Shown: positions 38,347 through 47,475, numbered from the stretch's first letter. The stretch is DNA of 64,000 nucleotides from Phreatobacter aquaticus (GCF_005160265.1 NZ_CP039865.1:2380828-2444827); one strand, 5' to 3'. Numbers and translations are program-made. The notes: generated from the letters alone by a model not told the origin.

Positions 38347-39378
38347 ATGTCTGAGATCACCGGCAAGCCCGCGGGCACACCGCATGCGCTGCTCGACCGT
38401 CGCGCCTTTGTTGGCGCCGCGCTCTCCGCACCTCTGGCGCTGCCGGCGTCAGAAGCCTTGGCGCAGGCGGCATCAACCGACTGGCCGGCACGCGCCGTTA
38501 CCATCGTGGAAGGCTACCCGCCGGGCGGCCTCACGGATGTCACGAGCCGGATTGTCGCCGAGCATATGGCCCGGACCCTCAATGCATCGGTCGTCGTCGA
38601 AAACCGGCCGGGCGCTGCGACCTCGGTGGCTGCGACCGGCGTCGCACGGGCCCAGCCCGATGGCTACACGCTGCTGATGGGCACGACGACGCTGGCGATC
38701 AACCGGACGCTCCAGCCCAATCTGACGCCCCGCGAGCCGGACAAGGAACTGGCGCCGATCGGCATGGTGTTCCGCACCGCCTTCATCCTGCATGTCCATC
38801 CCTCGCTGCCGGTAAAGACGGTTGGCGAACTGGTGGCGCACTGCAAGGCCAATCCCGGCAAGATCGCCTTCGGATCGCCTGGCACTGGCTCGGTCAGCCA
38901 TCTCTGCCTCGAAATCTTCAAGGCCCAGGCCGGTATCGACATCCTGCACGTCCCCTATCGCGGCGGCGGTGGCGCGGCCCTTGATCTGCAGGCAGGTCGC
39001 ATTCACGCGGTGTTCCAGGGCGTGCAGGAGGCCATGGCCTTCATCCAGGCCGGCAACACCCGTGGCCTCGGCGTCTCCGTAAAGAGCGGCGTACCGCTGT
39101 TCCCCGATCTGCCGCCGATCGCGAACACGGTTCCGGGCTTCGGCGAGGTGACCTTCTGGCAGGGTCTGTTCGCACCGGCAGCAACCCCGCCTGCCATCAT
39201 TGCCAAGGTGGGCGATGCGCTCAGCAAGGCGACCGAGGATCCGGCCTTGCGCGCCAGGCTCGCCGCCCAGGGGATCGACGTGCTGACCGGCGATGCCGCG
39301 GCTCTCCGCGCGATGCTGGCCAGCGAGACCCAGCGCTGGGGCGACGTCATTCGCACCGCCAACATCAAGCTGGAGTGA
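38347..39378 (+). CDS. Bug-family (TctC-like) substrate-binding protein
   Basis: Periplasmic binding protein of 343 residues. A Tat-like DRRAFVGAAL signal ends near residue 39 (EALA|Q). Bug motifs are clear: VEGYPPGGLTDVTSRIVAEHMA, VVENRPGAATSVAATGVA, VPYRGGGGAALDLQAG. The ATG at 38347 follows GAGGAGG. It heads a three-gene run with HMG-CoA reductase and an arylmalonate decarboxylase-like gene, so mevalonate, 3-hydroxy-3-methylglutarate or a malonate-like acid is a plausible ligand. No TctAB genes are adjacent. Confidence 0.85.
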   Translation: MSEITGKPAGTPHALLDRRAFVGAALSAPLALPASEALAQAASTDWPARAVTIVEGYPPGGLTDVTSRIVAEHMARTLNASVVVENRPGAATSVAATGVARAQPDGYTLLMGTTTLAINRTLQPNLTPREPDKELAPIGMVFRTAFILHVHPSLPVKTVGELVAHCKANPGKIAFGSPGTGSVSHLCLEIFKAQAGIDILHVPYRGGGGAALDLQAGRIHAVFQGVQEAMAFIQAGNTRGLGVSVKSGVPLFPDLPPIANTVPGFGEVTFWQGLFAPAATPPAIIAKVGDALSKATEDPALRARLAAQGIDVLTGDAAALRAMLASETQRWGDVIRTANIKLE

Positions 39379-39423
39379 GGACGAAGCAGCGTCCTTCCCC
39401 TTCCGTCCGATCGAGAGCCTGAC

Positions 39424-40710
39424 ATGTCGAAGTCCCCCCAGCCCGCCGCGAACTCCCGCATTCCAGGCTTTCACAGAATGACAACCGATGAGCGGAGGGC
39501 GGCTGTGGCCGCCTTCTGCGGGCTCGACGAGGAATCGGTGGCGCAGCTTGCCATGCCCGGCAACCTCGATGCCCATATCGCCGATCACATGATCGAAAAC
39601 GTCGTCGGTACGATCGCGATCCCGATCGGTGTCGCGACCAATATGAAGGTCGATGGCCAGGATGTGCTGGTGCCGATGGCGACCGAGGAATCCTCGGTGG
39701 TCGCGGCTGTCTGCAATGCCGCCAAGCAGTGTTACGACGCTGGCGGCTTCACGACGTCGATCTCTGGTACGCTGATGATCGCGCAGATCCAGCTGCTTGG
39801 CGTCAGCGACCCTCAGAGCGCCCGCATCCGAATTCTGGAACGGCGCGACGAGATCGCCGCAGCCTGCAATGCCTGCGATCCGCTGCTGGTGAAGCTCGGC
39901 GGCGGCTTCCGTGATCTCGAGGTGCGCGTCGTGCCGACCCGTGGCGGCGAAATCGTCGTCACCCATCTCATCGTGGATACCCGCGATGCGATGGGCGCCA
40001 ATGCTGTGAACACGATGGCAGAGGCGCTGGCGCCCTCCATCGAGGCCTGGACCGGCGGCCGCGTGCTGCTGCGCATCCTGTCCAATCTTGCCGATCGCCG
40101 TCTGGCCCGCGCCCGTGCCGTCTGGCCGGCGGATGCCATCGGAGGGCCCGCCGTTCGCGATGCGATGATCGCCGCCTATCAGTTCGCCGAAGCCGATCCC
40201 TATCGCGCGGCCACCCACAACAAGGGCATCATGAACGGCGTCTCGGCCGTCGTACTGGCGACCGGCAACGACACCCGCGCGGTCGAGGCGGGCGCCCATG
40301 CCTTTGCTGCACGGACCGGTCGCTACAAGAGCCTGACCAATTGGGAAGTGACGGCGGACGGCAGCCTGGCGGGCACGCTCGAAATGCCGCTGGCTGTCGG
40401 CCTCGTTGGCGGTGCGACCAAGGTCCACCCCACAGCGCGAGCCTGCATCAAGCTGCTCGGCGTCACGACCGCAGAGCAACTGGCACGAATCATTGCCGCC
40501 GTTGGCCTGGCGCAGAATTTCGCCGCCATGCGGGTGCTTGCAACCGAAGGTGTGCAGAAGGGCCACATGTCGCTGCATGCCAAGAACATTGCGATCGTGG
40601 TTGGTGCCGTTGGCGACGAGATCGAGACCCTGGCTGCCATCCTGATTGGCCGCCGCCAGGTCCGGCAGGATGTCGCCGAGGCGGAACTGGCCAAGCTCCG
40701 GCAGGGGTGA
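39424..40710 (+). CDS. mvaA: Hydroxymethylglutaryl-CoA reductase, class II (degradative type)
   Basis: NAD(P)-dependent enzyme linking mevalonate and HMG-CoA, 428 residues. It matches the Pseudomonas mevalonii degradative enzyme motif by motif: MIENVVGTIAIP, the catalytic Glu in TEESS (about residue 89), DAMGANAVNTMAEA, Lys in ATHNKGIMNG, Asp in GNDTRAVEAG, and His in GHMSLHAKN near residue 380. Most alphaproteobacteria use the non-mevalonate isoprenoid route, so a catabolic role, oxidising mevalonate to HMG-CoA, is most likely. It lies 45 bases after a binding-protein gene. No HMG-CoA lyase is seen nearby. Confidence 0.9.
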   Translation: MSKSPQPAANSRIPGFHRMTTDERRAAVAAFCGLDEESVAQLAMPGNLDAHIADHMIENVVGTIAIPIGVATNMKVDGQDVLVPMATEESSVVAAVCNAAKQCYDAGGFTTSISGTLMIAQIQLLGVSDPQSARIRILERRDEIAAACNACDPLLVKLGGGFRDLEVRVVPTRGGEIVVTHLIVDTRDAMGANAVNTMAEALAPSIEAWTGGRVLLRILSNLADRRLARARAVWPADAIGGPAVRDAMIAAYQFAEADPYRAATHNKGIMNGVSAVVLATGNDTRAVEAGAHAFAARTGRYKSLTNWEVTADGSLAGTLEMPLAVGLVGGATKVHPTARACIKLLGVTTAEQLARIIAAVGLAQNFAAMRVLATEGVQKGHMSLHAKNIAIVVGAVGDEIETLAAILIGRRQVRQDVAEAELAKLRQG

Positions 40711-40768
40711 TCGGCGGTCACCTTGCATCGTCCGACAGCAGGCCTTGTCCGGGCGAGGGCAAGAGGGC

Positions 40769-41590
40769 ATGACTTCTCGCCAGCAAACGGCGAGGCGACC
40801 CGAGATGCAGGCGGACAATTGGGGCGTTGTAGCCCGTATCGGCATCTTCATCGTCGCGACTGAGGTCGTGCCCGAGGCCGAATGGTGGGCCATGGCTCCG
40901 CAGGGCGTATCGGTTCATGCCGCTCGGGTATCCGCTTCCGCGCCCTGGGCCACCTGGCGCGATGACCGAAGCGGGGTCGATCTCGCACCCGACATGGTGC
41001 GGGGTTGCAGTGCGTTCCAGCAGGTTCGCCCGTCCGTGGCGGTTTTGGCCCATTCATCGAGCAGCTTTGTCGGCGGCCCAGGGTGGGACGATGCCGTGAT
41101 CGCCGAGATGGTTGCGCGCCTGTCACCCCAGACAACGGCCACGACCAACGGCCTTGATCTGCGTCTGGCGCTAGCCCGGTTGGGCCTCGCCCGTCCATTC
41201 CTTGTCATGCCGGCCTGGATGACCGACCGGCTCGTCGAGAGCGCCGTCGCCTATTTTGCGGCCTTTGGTTTGTCGATCGCCTCGGCCTGGCGCCACCAGC
41301 CGGCAAGCCAATGGCAGGGCATTGCGCCGCAGGATCTCTACGGTCGCGGCATGGCGATCGACCAGGAGACGGACAGCCTGCTTGATCAGGTCTGCCGGCA
41401 TTGCCCACCAGAGGCAGACAGCGTTCTACTGGCCGGCACGGGCCTGCGCTGTGCAGGGATCATTGATGCCATCGAAGCGCGGCTGAAGCGCCCTGTCGTG
41501 ACCGCCAATCAGGCAAGCCTCTGGCGGGCGCTTGAGGTCTCAGGGTGCCGGAGGCCGATCGAAGGCTACGGCACCCTCCTGAGGGCGTAG
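40769..41590 (+). CDS. Arylmalonate decarboxylase/maleate isomerase-like protein (Asp/Glu racemase superfamily)
   Basis: A 273-residue protein of the MaiA/AMDase group. The N-terminal half has RIGIFIVATEVVPEAEWW and the HSSSSFVGG loop where racemases and maleate isomerase have their first Cys; here it is replaced by Ser. The second catalytic Cys is kept in LAGTGLRCAGIIDAIE, as in arylmalonate decarboxylase, which also has a single Cys. It may decarboxylate or isomerise a small dicarboxylate. The ATG at 40769 or at 40805 (MQADNWG, with GAGG nearby) may be the start. It is the third gene of the HMG-CoA reductase cassette. Confidence 0.65.
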   Translation: MTSRQQTARRPEMQADNWGVVARIGIFIVATEVVPEAEWWAMAPQGVSVHAARVSASAPWATWRDDRSGVDLAPDMVRGCSAFQQVRPSVAVLAHSSSSFVGGPGWDDAVIAEMVARLSPQTTATTNGLDLRLALARLGLARPFLVMPAWMTDRLVESAVAYFAAFGLSIASAWRHQPASQWQGIAPQDLYGRGMAIDQETDSLLDQVCRHCPPEADSVLLAGTGLRCAGIIDAIEARLKRPVVTANQASLWRALEVSGCRRPIEGYGTLLRA

Positions 41591-41627
41591 AGGCAACCGG
41601 CGGGAGCGGAGGCTTTTGCCGGGAGAG

Positions 41628-42401
41628 CTAGCGCGCCTTTGCATTCGATTCCGAGACGCTCTGCTTGGAATCCGCTTGGCCCTTGACCCAGTATCCGCTC
41701 GCCTTGAGCCAGGCCAGGGGATGCTGAATCTCCTCGACAACATGCTGCCGCAGCGCCGCGGCGACCTTGGCCTCGGCTGCGATCCAGATAAGACCATCGC
41801 CCGGCGGCATTGGCTGGTTGCGCAAGGCCGCAAGGAGCGGTTCCGGGTCGGCGGATTGTTCGGCGGCCCGATGAATCCAAATGCCCCGGTGGTCAGCCTT
41901 CGTTTCGAAACGTTGCTGCTCGGTGGCCGCGGTGACGGCCACGATTGACGTGACCTTGGTCCCCGCCGCCATGCTCTCGATCCAGCGGCCGATTGCTGGC
42001 AAGGCCGTTTCATCGCCGATCAACAACCACCAATCGAAGTCGTTGGGGAACAGAACAGAGCCTCGGGGACCGGCGATCTCTGCTTCATCGCCGGGCTTTG
42101 CCTGCATCGCCCATTGGGTCACCGGGCCGGCCTCGTGGAGCGCGAAGTCGATGGTCAACTCGCCGGTCGCCGCATCGAACCGGCGCGGCGTGTAGTCGCG
42201 CCGTTCCACAGGCTCGGATCCTGGCACAATGACCTTGATGTGATCATCGGCGGCGAGGCTGGTGAAGCCTGCCAGGGCCGGGCCTGCCAATGTCAGCCGG
42301 AGCATCCTGGGCGTAACGAATTCAGTCCGGCGGACGACGACCCGTCGCAGATGGAGGTCGTGCCGGACTCGGGTAATCGGGTGTTTCTCTGACTCTTCCA
42401 T
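41628..42401 (-). CDS. Siderophore-interacting protein (FAD-binding ferric reductase)
   Basis: Cytosolic flavoprotein of 257 residues of the SIP/ViuB family, which reduces ferric siderophores to release iron. The FAD-binding barrel has the RDYTPRRFD motif and DFALHEAGPVTQWAM, and the NAD(P)-binding half has LLIGDETALPAIGRWIE and the terminal GYWVKG. The ATG at 42401 follows a strong AGGAGG; a long upstream in-frame extension lacks homology-like features. It is divergent from the TonB receptor, sharing an AT-rich control region, so both are probably iron-regulated. Confidence 0.88.
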   Translation of the reverse strand: MEESEKHPITRVRHDLHLRRVVVRRTEFVTPRMLRLTLAGPALAGFTSLAADDHIKVIVPGSEPVERRDYTPRRFDAATGELTIDFALHEAGPVTQWAMQAKPGDEAEIAGPRGSVLFPNDFDWWLLIGDETALPAIGRWIESMAAGTKVTSIVAVTAATEQQRFETKADHRGIWIHRAAEQSADPEPLLAALRNQPMPPGDGLIWIAAEAKVAAALRQHVVEEIQHPLAWLKASGYWVKGQADSKQSVSESNAKAR

Positions 42402-42708
42402 GGTTCCTCCTGAGGAGACGTCACCAGCCTGTTGGACGCGCGGAGCACCAAAGCGCAGCAGGCTATGATCGTGAGCGCGCCGGACAAGTGTCGAGCCTGG
42501 CTGCGATCCCGATCGAACTTGCCATGTTGCAGGCCGGCGCATTGCGCTGTTGATGCCTGCAGGAATTCTGTGAGTCAATTTGTTGACAAAAAAAATCAAG
42601 ATATATAGGCATGCTCCAAGCGACGCCTCGTGAGGGGAGGCGACGCTCCAGCCAGCTCGCCGCAAGCCAGCCAGCCATCATCTTGGTCAGGCAAAGGGTT
42701 TGGGGCAC
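42402..42708. other. Divergent iron-locus control region
   Basis: These 307 bases separate the siderophore-interacting protein from the TonB receptor. The centre (42570-42612) is AT-rich against the GC-rich surroundings and holds the promoter and palindrome listed separately. No further gene is apparent. Confidence 0.5.
42574..42609 (+). promoter_or_regulatory. Predicted promoter with overlapping palindrome upstream of the TonB receptor
   Basis: TTGACA (42583-42588) and TATAGG (42604-42609) could form a promoter with a 15-base spacer. GTCAA-TTTG-TTGAC (42574-42587) is a perfect inverted repeat overlapping the -35, as expected for a repressor site. It does not match a consensus iron-regulator box that I can name with confidence. 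Confidence 0.4.
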
Positions 42709-44946
42709 ATGGCTCTTTCACGAGAATTGGCGCTTAGGGCGTCTATGTCCGCATGCGCGCTCGCTGCATCGATCTGCGCGGCCACGGCACAGTCGGTTGG
42801 TGGTGACGAAATCACGGTCACTGCCACCCGCGAGGAGCGCCAGCGACTGGACGTTCCGGCAACCATCGACGTCATATCCCGCCAGCAGATGGATGAACGC
42901 CAGGTCCGCGACATCCAGGATGTCGTGCGTTACACGCCGGGCGTTTCAGTGGAGCGAGTCACCTCCGGCACCGATCCTTGGAAGAACCTCGGTGGCTTCA
43001 CGGTTCGCGGCATGTCCGGCAACCGTGTTGCCATCACGGTGGACGGCGCCCGCACCATTGAGCGGATCACCGACGGCACGCGCGACCTGATCGACCTTCC
43101 CTACATGAAGTCGATCGAGATCATGCGTGGCCCGGCTTCGGTGCTCTGGGGCGCCGATGCGCTCGGCGGTCTCGTCGCCTTCCGCACCCTTGATCCGCAG
43201 GATCTCATTCGGGGCAACCCGCGGGGCTGGGGCGCACGACTGCAAACGAGCTTCGACAGTTTCACCCGCTCCATCGTCAAGACGGCAATGGCCGGCGTGA
43301 CGCTCTCGCCCAATATCGAGGCGATCTTTTCGTTGAGCCACGGCACCGCGCTGCAGCCGACTTATTCGACGGCCCGCGCAGATGGCGGCAGCTGGGGCTG
43401 CCCGGCCACCCGCGCAATTGCCTGCAACATCACCGACCCATTCCGGGCCCAGAACTGGAACGGCTTCGGCAAGGTGATCTGGCGCCCCGCGGACGACCAC
43501 GAGTTTCGTCTGACCTATGAGCGCTACAGCAAGGCAACGATCACCACGCAGCTCTATGATTTTGGCGTGATCTCGTCCAACTGGCAGAACGGAAATTATC
43601 CGCGCTTGCAGGAGCTGGAGCGGCAGCGGGCCACATTGTCCCATGCCTGGACGCCGGCCTGGGGCTGGATCGATGCGGTCCGTTGGAATCTGACCTATTC
43701 GCCGCAGCGCCGCGACCTCGACAGCACGCGCTGGCAGACGGGCACGGGCGCCAATGCCGGGCAGACGCGCACGGTTCACGACATCCTGAACTATTCCGAG
43801 AAGTTCTATCAGAGCGACATCCAGTTCACGTCGCACTTCAATCTCGGACCCTCGCTCCACACCCTGACCTACGGCTTCCAGGGTGATATCGCCAAGACCG
43901 ACTATTACCGCGAGAGCGTGACCACCAACCTGACAACCGGCGCTTCCACCACGACAATCGCCGGCGGCTTCAACTTCGCCAATGCGACGACAGTGCGGGC
44001 CGATGGCTATCTGCAGGACGAGATCAAGCTGATCGATGGCCGCTGGACGATCACGCCCGGTGGGCGCCTCGCCACCTATCGCATCACGCCACGTATTGGC
44101 GCGGGCTATGTGGTCGACCCCGCGGCGCCGCCGCGCGAACTCACCTCCACGCGGTTCATTCCGCAGGTCGGGACCATCTTCAAACTGACCGACGTCTATT
44201 CCGTCTATGCCCGCTATGCCGAGGGCTTCAAGATGCCGACGGCCCAGCAACTCTACATGTCGCTGCCCGGTACGTCCTTCAATCTTGTGCCCAACCCGAA
44301 CCTGAACCCGGAGAGTTCGCGCACTTGGGAGGCCGGATTCCGGGGGCGTTATGAGCGCGGCTGGTTCTCGCTTGGCGTCTTCCACTCCACCTACAAAGAC
44401 TTCATCGCAACCCTTCAGCAGGTGGCCGGGACGAACGACTACACGTCGCTCAATCTCGCCTCTGTCGTACTCTGGGGGGTTGAGGGTTCCGCCGAATATC
44501 GGGTGACCGACGACCTGATCCTCAATGCCGGCTTCTCCTATCAGTTCGGCAATCAGCGAGCGACGCCGACCTCCGCCGTCACGGCCTTCGATGCTGCCAG
44601 CCCATTCAATGGAACGCTCGGACTGCGCTGGTTCAAGCGGGAATGGAATCTCGATGGCGAAGTGGTCGGGCGCTTTTCGGCGCCGGTCACGCGCGTGAGC
44701 TCCGCGACCTATTACAAGCCCGGCGGCTGGTTCGTGCTCGACACCTTCGTCAACTGGAAGCCCCAGTCGAACGTGACCCTCCGCGCCGGTGTGCAGAACA
44801 TCTTCGATACGCGCTATTTCCAGAATCTCGGAACGGGCACGACCTACCCGATCACGCCGACCACATCACAGGCGCAATCGAACCCGCTGGAACTGCAAGT
44901 TGCGCCGGGCCGCACACTCAAGCTCTCCGCAACCGCTGACTTCTGA
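42709..44946 (+). CDS. TonB-dependent heme/hemoglobin-type outer-membrane receptor
   Basis: Outer-membrane gated barrel of 745 residues. The signal peptide ends near residue 27 (ATA|Q), ITVTATREERQRLDVPATI is the TonB-box/plug start, and the plug continues FTVRGMSGNRVAITVDGAR and IEIMRGPASVLWGADALGG. The C-terminus is a beta-barrel ending LKLSATADF with terminal Phe. The plug style (DLPYMKSIEI) is that of the heme/hemoglobin receptor family. I chose the ATG at 42709; a TTG nine bases earlier is possible. An HmuS-like gene follows, supporting heme as cargo, but another iron chelate cannot be excluded. Confidence 0.88.
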   Translation: MALSRELALRASMSACALAASICAATAQSVGGDEITVTATREERQRLDVPATIDVISRQQMDERQVRDIQDVVRYTPGVSVERVTSGTDPWKNLGGFTVRGMSGNRVAITVDGARTIERITDGTRDLIDLPYMKSIEIMRGPASVLWGADALGGLVAFRTLDPQDLIRGNPRGWGARLQTSFDSFTRSIVKTAMAGVTLSPNIEAIFSLSHGTALQPTYSTARADGGSWGCPATRAIACNITDPFRAQNWNGFGKVIWRPADDHEFRLTYERYSKATITTQLYDFGVISSNWQNGNYPRLQELERQRATLSHAWTPAWGWIDAVRWNLTYSPQRRDLDSTRWQTGTGANAGQTRTVHDILNYSEKFYQSDIQFTSHFNLGPSLHTLTYGFQGDIAKTDYYRESVTTNLTTGASTTTIAGGFNFANATTVRADGYLQDEIKLIDGRWTITPGGRLATYRITPRIGAGYVVDPAAPPRELTSTRFIPQVGTIFKLTDVYSVYARYAEGFKMPTAQQLYMSLPGTSFNLVPNPNLNPESSRTWEAGFRGRYERGWFSLGVFHSTYKDFIATLQQVAGTNDYTSLNLASVVLWGVEGSAEYRVTDDLILNAGFSYQFGNQRATPTSAVTAFDAASPFNGTLGLRWFKREWNLDGEVVGRFSAPVTRVSSATYYKPGGWFVLDTFVNWKPQSNVTLRAGVQNIFDTRYFQNLGTGTTYPITPTTSQAQSNPLELQVAPGRTLKLSATADF

Positions 44947-44962
44947 CACCCCAGCCGCCGGC

Positions 44963-44980
44963 CCGCCCGTGCCCGGGCGG
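44963..44980 (+). terminator. Intercistronic hairpin
   Basis: A seven-base-pair GC stem (CCGCCCG with CGGGCGG) and a TGCC loop lie in the 114-base gap between the receptor and the HmuS-like gene. There is no U tract, so it may slow or protect the transcript rather than end it. Confidence 0.3.
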
Positions 44981-45060
44981 CCGTGCAGCATGGCGGCCTG
45001 GCCTCTCCTCCCAGAGTGCCGGCCGCCCACCCGCCTCCAATCCAACCTAGCGAGCATGCC

Positions 45061-45786
45061 ATGACCACCGATACGCGTCCCATTCGAGAGGCTCTGACCT
45101 GCGGCGTTGCCGCAGCTCTTGCCTGCACACGCGGCATGGGCCGCGTCATGCTCTCGGTCTCCGACAAGGGGACAACCCACGAGCGAATTGGTGTCGTCGA
45201 CCGCGTTGTCGCGGATACGACTTCAGTCACGCTCTCAGGCTCGGCGCACGATGCCCGGATCGACCTGTCCATCGTGACCGCCGTCGTCGTCGACCGATCC
45301 GGCAAGATGAGGGACAAGGCCATGCCGCGCCTGGAATTCCAGGACTCGGCCGGCACCGCCTTGTTCAGTGTGATCGGCCTCGAAGGGATCGAGCCATTCG
45401 ATCAGGCTTTGGCCGGGGTCGAGCCTGGAACGACTTTGCCCGAGAAGCTGAAGCCAGTGCCCTCCGGCGGTGGCCAAGCCGCCGACGTTGATCCAGAGGA
45501 TGTGGGTGCTCGCCCCCTCCATGCGGCAAGAGAGAACGGCGACACTGTCAGCATCATCTATCGCGGCAATGGGTTGGAGCAGCGCTGGAGCGGCACGATT
45601 GCCGAGATCAAACCGATGATGGGCTTCTTCAACATCATCCAGACCGACTTTCACCTGCACTTGAAGGCTGGCGCTGTCAGCAGGTGGCGGCAGGAGCCGA
45701 CCGATGTCGGCGTCGAACTCCATGCACAGGATGGCGAGGGGCGAGATATCGGCCTGGTGCTCCGCGGGCCGGCCAACCTGTCGTGA
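45061..45786 (+). CDS. HmuS/ChuX-like heme-handling protein
   Basis: A 241-residue protein resembling HmuS/HemS/ChuX heme-trafficking or degrading proteins. Two similar halves can be seen: one with VTAVVVDRSGKMRDKAMPRLEFQD and LFSVIGLEGIEPFDQAL, and one with FFNIIQTDFHLHLKAGAVSRW followed by a GVELHAQDGEGRDIG strand, which parallels the FNLHL...W pattern of HmuS. It is shorter than classical HmuS (about 350 residues). It sits between the receptor and an ABC protein, whose GTG start overlaps its stop codon. Assignment rests on pattern memory and is moderate. Confidence 0.62.
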   Translation: MTTDTRPIREALTCGVAAALACTRGMGRVMLSVSDKGTTHERIGVVDRVVADTTSVTLSGSAHDARIDLSIVTAVVVDRSGKMRDKAMPRLEFQDSAGTALFSVIGLEGIEPFDQALAGVEPGTTLPEKLKPVPSGGGQAADVDPEDVGARPLHAARENGDTVSIIYRGNGLEQRWSGTIAEIKPMMGFFNIIQTDFHLHLKAGAVSRWRQEPTDVGVELHAQDGEGRDIGLVLRGPANLS

Positions 45787-47456
45787 GGATCGTTCTGAGC
45801 CAGATCTGGCGTCTCGCGGTTATCTGCGCGTGGCAGCCGGGAGGGCGGTTCGGCATCGCCCTCTTCGCGGTCGTCTTCGCTTTGGGGCTTGTCAGCGTCC
45901 AGATCACGGTGCGGCTGATCCGCTGGACCAATGATTTCTACAACGCGCTCCAACGCGTCGACGTGGCGGAGGCAATCAACCAGATTGGCGTCTTCTTCCT
46001 GCTGGTGGCGATCAGTGCAGCGCTTCATCTGGCGTCGGCTTACCTGCGCAAGATGTTGCAGATCCGCTGGCGGAAAGTGCTGACCGACGTGATGCTGGGC
46101 CACTGGCTCGCCGGCAAGGCGTACTGGCACATGCGTGACCGGACCGAGCACGGGCTGGACAATCCAGACCAGCGGATTGCCGATGACTGCCGGATCTTCG
46201 TCTATCGGCTGACCACCGAAGCGCTCGAACTGATCACCAATATCGTCGCACTCGTCACCTATTTCGCCATCCTGTGGAACCTCTCGACATTCCCGCTCAG
46301 CTTCCAACTGTTCGGGGTGGATATCTCGATTGCCCGCTACATGGTGTGGGCGGCGCCGATCTATGTGGCGATCTCCAGCGGTGTCACCCATTGGCTCGGC
46401 GCTCCCCTGGTGCCGTTGAATGTCCAGCAGCAGAAGACCGAAGCCGATTTTCGCTTTGCCCTGTCGCGGTTTCGAGGTGCGGGCGAGCAGGTCGCGCTCA
46501 TCGGCGGCGAGGCCGCGGAACGGCGTCTATTCCAGCAACGCTTCGAGGCGATCATTCTGAACTGGCGACAATTGATGAACCGCGAGTTCATCCTCGGCTG
46601 TTTCACCCGGCCCTACATGCAGACCGTGTTGCGCATTCCGCTGTTCCTGGCGCTGCCGGCCTTTCTCGCCGGGCGGCTGACATTTGGTGGTCTGATGCAG
46701 ATCGGATCGGCGTTCCAGAACGTGGTGACGACGCTCTCCTGGTTCATCTTTTCCTACCGCGATCTCGCTGAGCTGGCATCGGCCGCCAAGCGCCTCGACA
46801 ATTTCCGCGAGGCGGCCGTCACAGCCTCCATGACCGAGAGCGGCACAACCCGGGGGAAGGGGGCCTCCCTTCGTCTCGGGAACGTTGAACTCCACCAGCC
46901 AGACGGTCGGTCGATCCTGCGGATCGATGGCATCGATGTGGCACCTGGCGAAACAGTCTGGCTTCGCGGTCGCTCGGGGCTTGGCAAGACAACGCTGGCC
47001 CGCACGGTCGCAGGCATCTGGCCCCACGGCACAGGCCGGATCGACTACCCGCCAGGGCACCTCGTCGTCCTGCCCCAGCAGGCTTACCTGCCGATCGGTT
47101 CGGTCGCGGATGCCGCTGTCTATCCGGCCGATGCCGCCAACCTTGATCACGGAGATATCGCTGCCGCATTGACGCTGGTTGGGCTCACGCGGCTTGCCGC
47201 GGCGGCCAGTCTCGACGCGGACGTCTCAACACTCGGCCTGTCCGGCGGAGAACGGCAGCGGCTGGTGCTGGCGCGGCTCCTGATTGACCGTCCCGATCAT
47301 GTCTTGCTGGACGAGGCGACCAGCGCATTGGACGAGGAGGCCGAGGCGGCCGTCCTGTCCGCGCTTCGCCGTGAGCTTCCCGATGCGACCTTCGTCATTA
47401 TCGCGCATCGCGAGCCGAAGGGGCTTGGGTCGGTTCGAACCATCACGCTCGAGTGA
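45783..47456 (+). CDS. ABC transporter, membrane and ATPase domains fused (YddA/Rv1819c/SbmA-like)
   Basis: A 557-residue half transporter with an N-terminal membrane domain of the ABC_membrane_2/SbmA-BacA type (the RWTNDFYNALQRVD motif near residue 45, then about six hydrophobic segments) and a C-terminal ATPase: Walker A GRSGLGKTT, signature LSGGERQR, Walker B HVLLDEATSALDEE. Relatives include Rv1819c, an exporter-fold importer of hydrophilic compounds, and BacA-related proteins. The start is GTG overlapping the previous stop (GTGA). In this iron locus it may replace HmuTUV as the inner-membrane step. Confidence 0.83.
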   Translation: MRIVLSQIWRLAVICAWQPGGRFGIALFAVVFALGLVSVQITVRLIRWTNDFYNALQRVDVAEAINQIGVFFLLVAISAALHLASAYLRKMLQIRWRKVLTDVMLGHWLAGKAYWHMRDRTEHGLDNPDQRIADDCRIFVYRLTTEALELITNIVALVTYFAILWNLSTFPLSFQLFGVDISIARYMVWAAPIYVAISSGVTHWLGAPLVPLNVQQQKTEADFRFALSRFRGAGEQVALIGGEAAERRLFQQRFEAIILNWRQLMNREFILGCFTRPYMQTVLRIPLFLALPAFLAGRLTFGGLMQIGSAFQNVVTTLSWFIFSYRDLAELASAAKRLDNFREAAVTASMTESGTTRGKGASLRLGNVELHQPDGRSILRIDGIDVAPGETVWLRGRSGLGKTTLARTVAGIWPHGTGRIDYPPGHLVVLPQQAYLPIGSVADAAVYPADAANLDHGDIAAALTLVGLTRLAAAASLDADVSTLGLSGGERQRLVLARLLIDRPDHVLLDEATSALDEEAEAAVLSALRRELPDATFVIIAHREPKGLGSVRTITLE

Positions 47457-47475
47457 GGCGGCGACCGGCAAAGCC

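Noticed and set aside
38473-40893. Very long open frame (about 800 codons) on the minus strand opposite the Bug and HMG-CoA reductase genes
   Set aside because: It is antisense to two genes with complete catalytic and family motifs; long antisense frames are expected in GC-rich DNA, and the translation is His/Arg/Gly-rich without domains.
42946-44385. Open frame of about 480 codons antisense to the TonB receptor
   Set aside because: The receptor on the plus strand has signal peptide, plug and barrel features; the antisense product has none.
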